A DNA stretch of 64,000 nt from an uncultured Erysipelotrichaceae bacterium (GTDB lineage Bacteria > Bacillota_I > Bacilli_A > RFN20 > CAG-826). This document shows, piece after piece, positions 62,925-64,000 of the stretch. Numbering within the stretch: position 1 is the first letter of the stretch; each line of letters opens with the position of its first letter. The DNA lies in contig CADCDA010000006.1 in assembly GCA_902800025.1 (NCBI GenBank), positions 37,865 through 101,864 on the forward strand, given 5' to 3'. Position numbers and translations under genes: made by a program. Below the pieces are notes generated by a model that saw nothing but the letters and a program-made list of their open reading frames with translations, was not told where the DNA came from and searched no databases.

Positions 62925-63302
62925 TGCGATATCCCCCTAGAAAACACCTTAAAATTATATCATTAGAATGAATAATTTAATATCGGATTTTCTAACATTT
63001 TTATTGTTACTTCAGTTGATAATGATTTATTCCCATAAAAGAGAGGAAAAATATCAAAAAATAGTGGATCCAATAAAAAAATAAAAATTTACTCAAAAAA
63101 ACTAATAAAAATAATATAAAAAATAATAAATATTTAAAATAGGTTCGCGCGCGTATGATGGAAAATACGAAAAAATATTTTTTTCAAAAAAATTTCAGAA
63201 TTATATCTCTATAATAGAGATATTTTTAATAATTTATAAAAAAATAAAAAAATTTTTAAAAAAATGCTTGCATTAATATTTCTAAAAGCGCATACTATTA
63301 CC
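62925..63302. other. Very AT-rich intergenic spacer upstream of the large RNA
   Basis: No gene is seen. The stretch is poly-A/T rich apart from a TTCGCGCGCGT island at 63144-63154. An inverted repeat (ATATCTCTAT, A, ATAGAGATAT; 63203-63223) followed by TTTTT may end minor transcripts. No DnaA boxes were found. The RNA promoter lies at the right end. Confidence 0.7.
63268..63298 (+). promoter_or_regulatory. Promoter of the large structured RNA
   Basis: TTGCAT (63268-63273) with CATACT after 17 nt (63291-63296), or TACTAT after 19 nt (63293-63298). It directly precedes the first helix of the RNA, giving a start near 63303. Confidence 0.6.
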
Positions 63303-63480
63303 AATCCGATTTGAACAGGGTCGGATGAGACCTAAGTAATGATAGTTACTTAGATATCTCAAATCCAGGTAAGTCAGTCGCCGCGGAAAAAGAAGTTGAT
63401 ACAGCGGCCTCTAGAGTTTAAAAATTCTAGACTAACGATTGCTCTGGTCAGGAAGTTCTTCGGAGCTTCCCAAGGTCAGT

Positions 63481-63543
63481 CCTCCCTACTTGTAGTGGTT
63501 GCTGAGTTAGAGCTTAACAGCGTAATACCACCGCCTGACACGA
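63481..63543 (+). repeat. Internal RNA module, copy A
   Basis: Begins CCTCCCT, has hairpin CTA-CTTG-TAG, then GTGGT/ACCAC closing a stem-loop whose 25 nt core (63501-63525) is identical to copy B, and ends GACACGA. Confidence 0.85.
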
Positions 63544-63823
63544 ATGCTTGAAGTAAGAAGAGCAAATATACGAAGAGGACATCGCAGACTTAATACCCTG
63601 CGAAACTAGGAAACCCGCCATTCACGCTAGATCAACCTAAAACGTGAAATAGATGAAGAGCTATTCGGTAGCAAGCTTCATTGAAAACTAAAGGCGATAG
63701 AGCTTAGCCGTGCGTAAGACAGTCAACCAACATCACAACGTTGATAGTGAGGTTCCAGGATTAAATCTTCTGGTTAATGACCGCAAACGACTTATCATCC
63801 TCTGGGTGATAGAAATGGGCAAC

Positions 63824-63887
63824 CCTCCCTGCTTGCAGTGGTCGCTGAGTTAGAGCTTAACAGCGTAACCCCCACCGCCCGACACGA
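63824..63887 (+). repeat. Internal RNA module, copy B
   Basis: Same layout as copy A: CCTCCCT, hairpin CTG-CTTG-CAG, GTGG/CCAC, the identical 25 nt core at 63844-63868, and GACACGA. The A-U to G-C swap in the first hairpin keeps the pairing. Confidence 0.85.
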
Positions 63888-64000
63888 TCGAAGAGGTAAA
63901 TAAAGCCAATCGGTTAATCCCGAAAGGCATAACCTAATCCACATTACTCAACTCAACGTGTGGAACTAACGGAAGAGTTTCAAAACTCCGGGCATCTTCC

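Larger units (their letters stand above)
63303..64000 (+). ncRNA. Large structured noncoding RNA, runs past the window end (ROOL/GOLLD-like candidate)
   Basis: About 700 nt without a coding frame and clearly more GC-rich than its AT-rich flank. Many perfect local helices are visible: ATCCGA/TCGGAT (63304-63326), an 8 bp CTAAGTAA/TTACTTAG hairpin (63332-63353), GCCGC/GCGGC (63380-63408), TCTAGA/TCTAGA (63410-63432), an 8 bp stem with a UUCG tetraloop (63452-63471), GCTA/TAGC with another UUCG-type loop inside ATGAAG/CTTCAT (63651-63681), CCACA/TGTGG (63939-63963) and GGAAGA/TCTTCC at the very end. Two 63-64 nt modules repeat with compensatory changes. I saw no features of rRNA, tmRNA, RNase P RNA or tRNA. 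The large ornate RNAs of gut Firmicutes (ROOL, GOLLD) are the closest known fit by size and style. The class is an inference. Confidence 0.7.

Noticed and set aside
62925..63250. Replication origin in the AT-rich spacer
   Set aside because: No DnaA boxes, and no dnaA, dnaN or parAB genes nearby.
63303..64000. tRNA, tmRNA, RNase P RNA, rRNA or group I/II intron
   Set aside because: None of the conserved cores (T-loop, tmRNA ends, P4 elements, 16S/23S signatures, domain V, P/Q/R/S) could be recognised. A model search is still needed.

Overview
The window looks like a chromosomal stretch of an uncultured, AT-rich, gut-type low-GC Firmicute. Candidates are the RF39/Acholeplasma-like Bacilli or an Erysipelotrichia relative. 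The assignment rests on low GC, many short-linker lipoproteins with Gly/Ser/Asp/Pro-rich spacers, ABC sugar importers and no phosphotransferase genes, and is an inference. TGA is a normal stop codon: several ATGA start/stop overlaps use it, so this is not the mycoplasma code. No sortase motif (LPXTG) was seen on the secreted proteins; several instead end in a membrane helix with a basic tail.

Layout. Positions 1-10.6 kb hold mixed genes: a cut-off membrane protein, a SemiSWEET-like protein, a GH13_28 (AmyE-like) alpha-amylase lipoprotein, a flotillin pair, an HD-GYP protein, a YhhN protein, a PfkB sugar kinase, an anion transporter and a degenerate aldose epimerase. Positions 10.7-28.5 kb form an alpha-glucan and galactan region. 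It has a type I pullulanase, a maltodextrin-type ABC importer (binding protein fused to a C-terminal starch-binding-like domain, two permeases, MsmX/MalK ATPase), two accessory membrane/lipoproteins, a deacetylase-like protein with a zinc ribbon, a pair of GH53 galactanases (one cytosolic, one surface) and a GH13 lipoprotein. A second HD-GYP protein and a BaiN/HI0933-type flavoprotein follow.

Positions 31.5-60.2 kb form a second, larger glycan locus. A divergent solute-binding lipoprotein faces an eight-gene operon: GH16, two permeases, GLUG beta-helix lipoprotein, metallophosphoesterase, an ABC ATPase with a long coiled-coil insertion, an N-acetylhexosamine 1-kinase (NahK-like) and a cytosolic GH20. 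After it come a frameshifted small paralogue and a secreted protein of unknown function, a ROK repressor, a large Ig-like lipoprotein, a GNAT/DUF1778 toxin-antitoxin pair, a phosphohexomutase, a second GH16, a GH94-type phosphorylase, a PIG-L deacetylase and a CBM9-like protein. Together these suggest capture of a beta-linked, HexNAc-containing glycan at the surface, import of oligosaccharides, and cytosolic conversion to HexNAc-1-P/6-P. A shared inverted repeat (ATTTTTTA-N7-TAAAAAAT) follows the -10 box of four genes of this locus and may be the operator of the ROK protein.

The right end carries a CofE-like ligase gene and a flavoprotein gene on the minus strand, an AT-rich spacer, and then a long, GC-richer, strongly structured noncoding RNA (from about 63303 to beyond the window end) with its own promoter. 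It contains two copies of a 63-64 nt module with compensatory base changes. It is a candidate member of the large ornate RNA classes (ROOL/GOLLD-like) or a new class.
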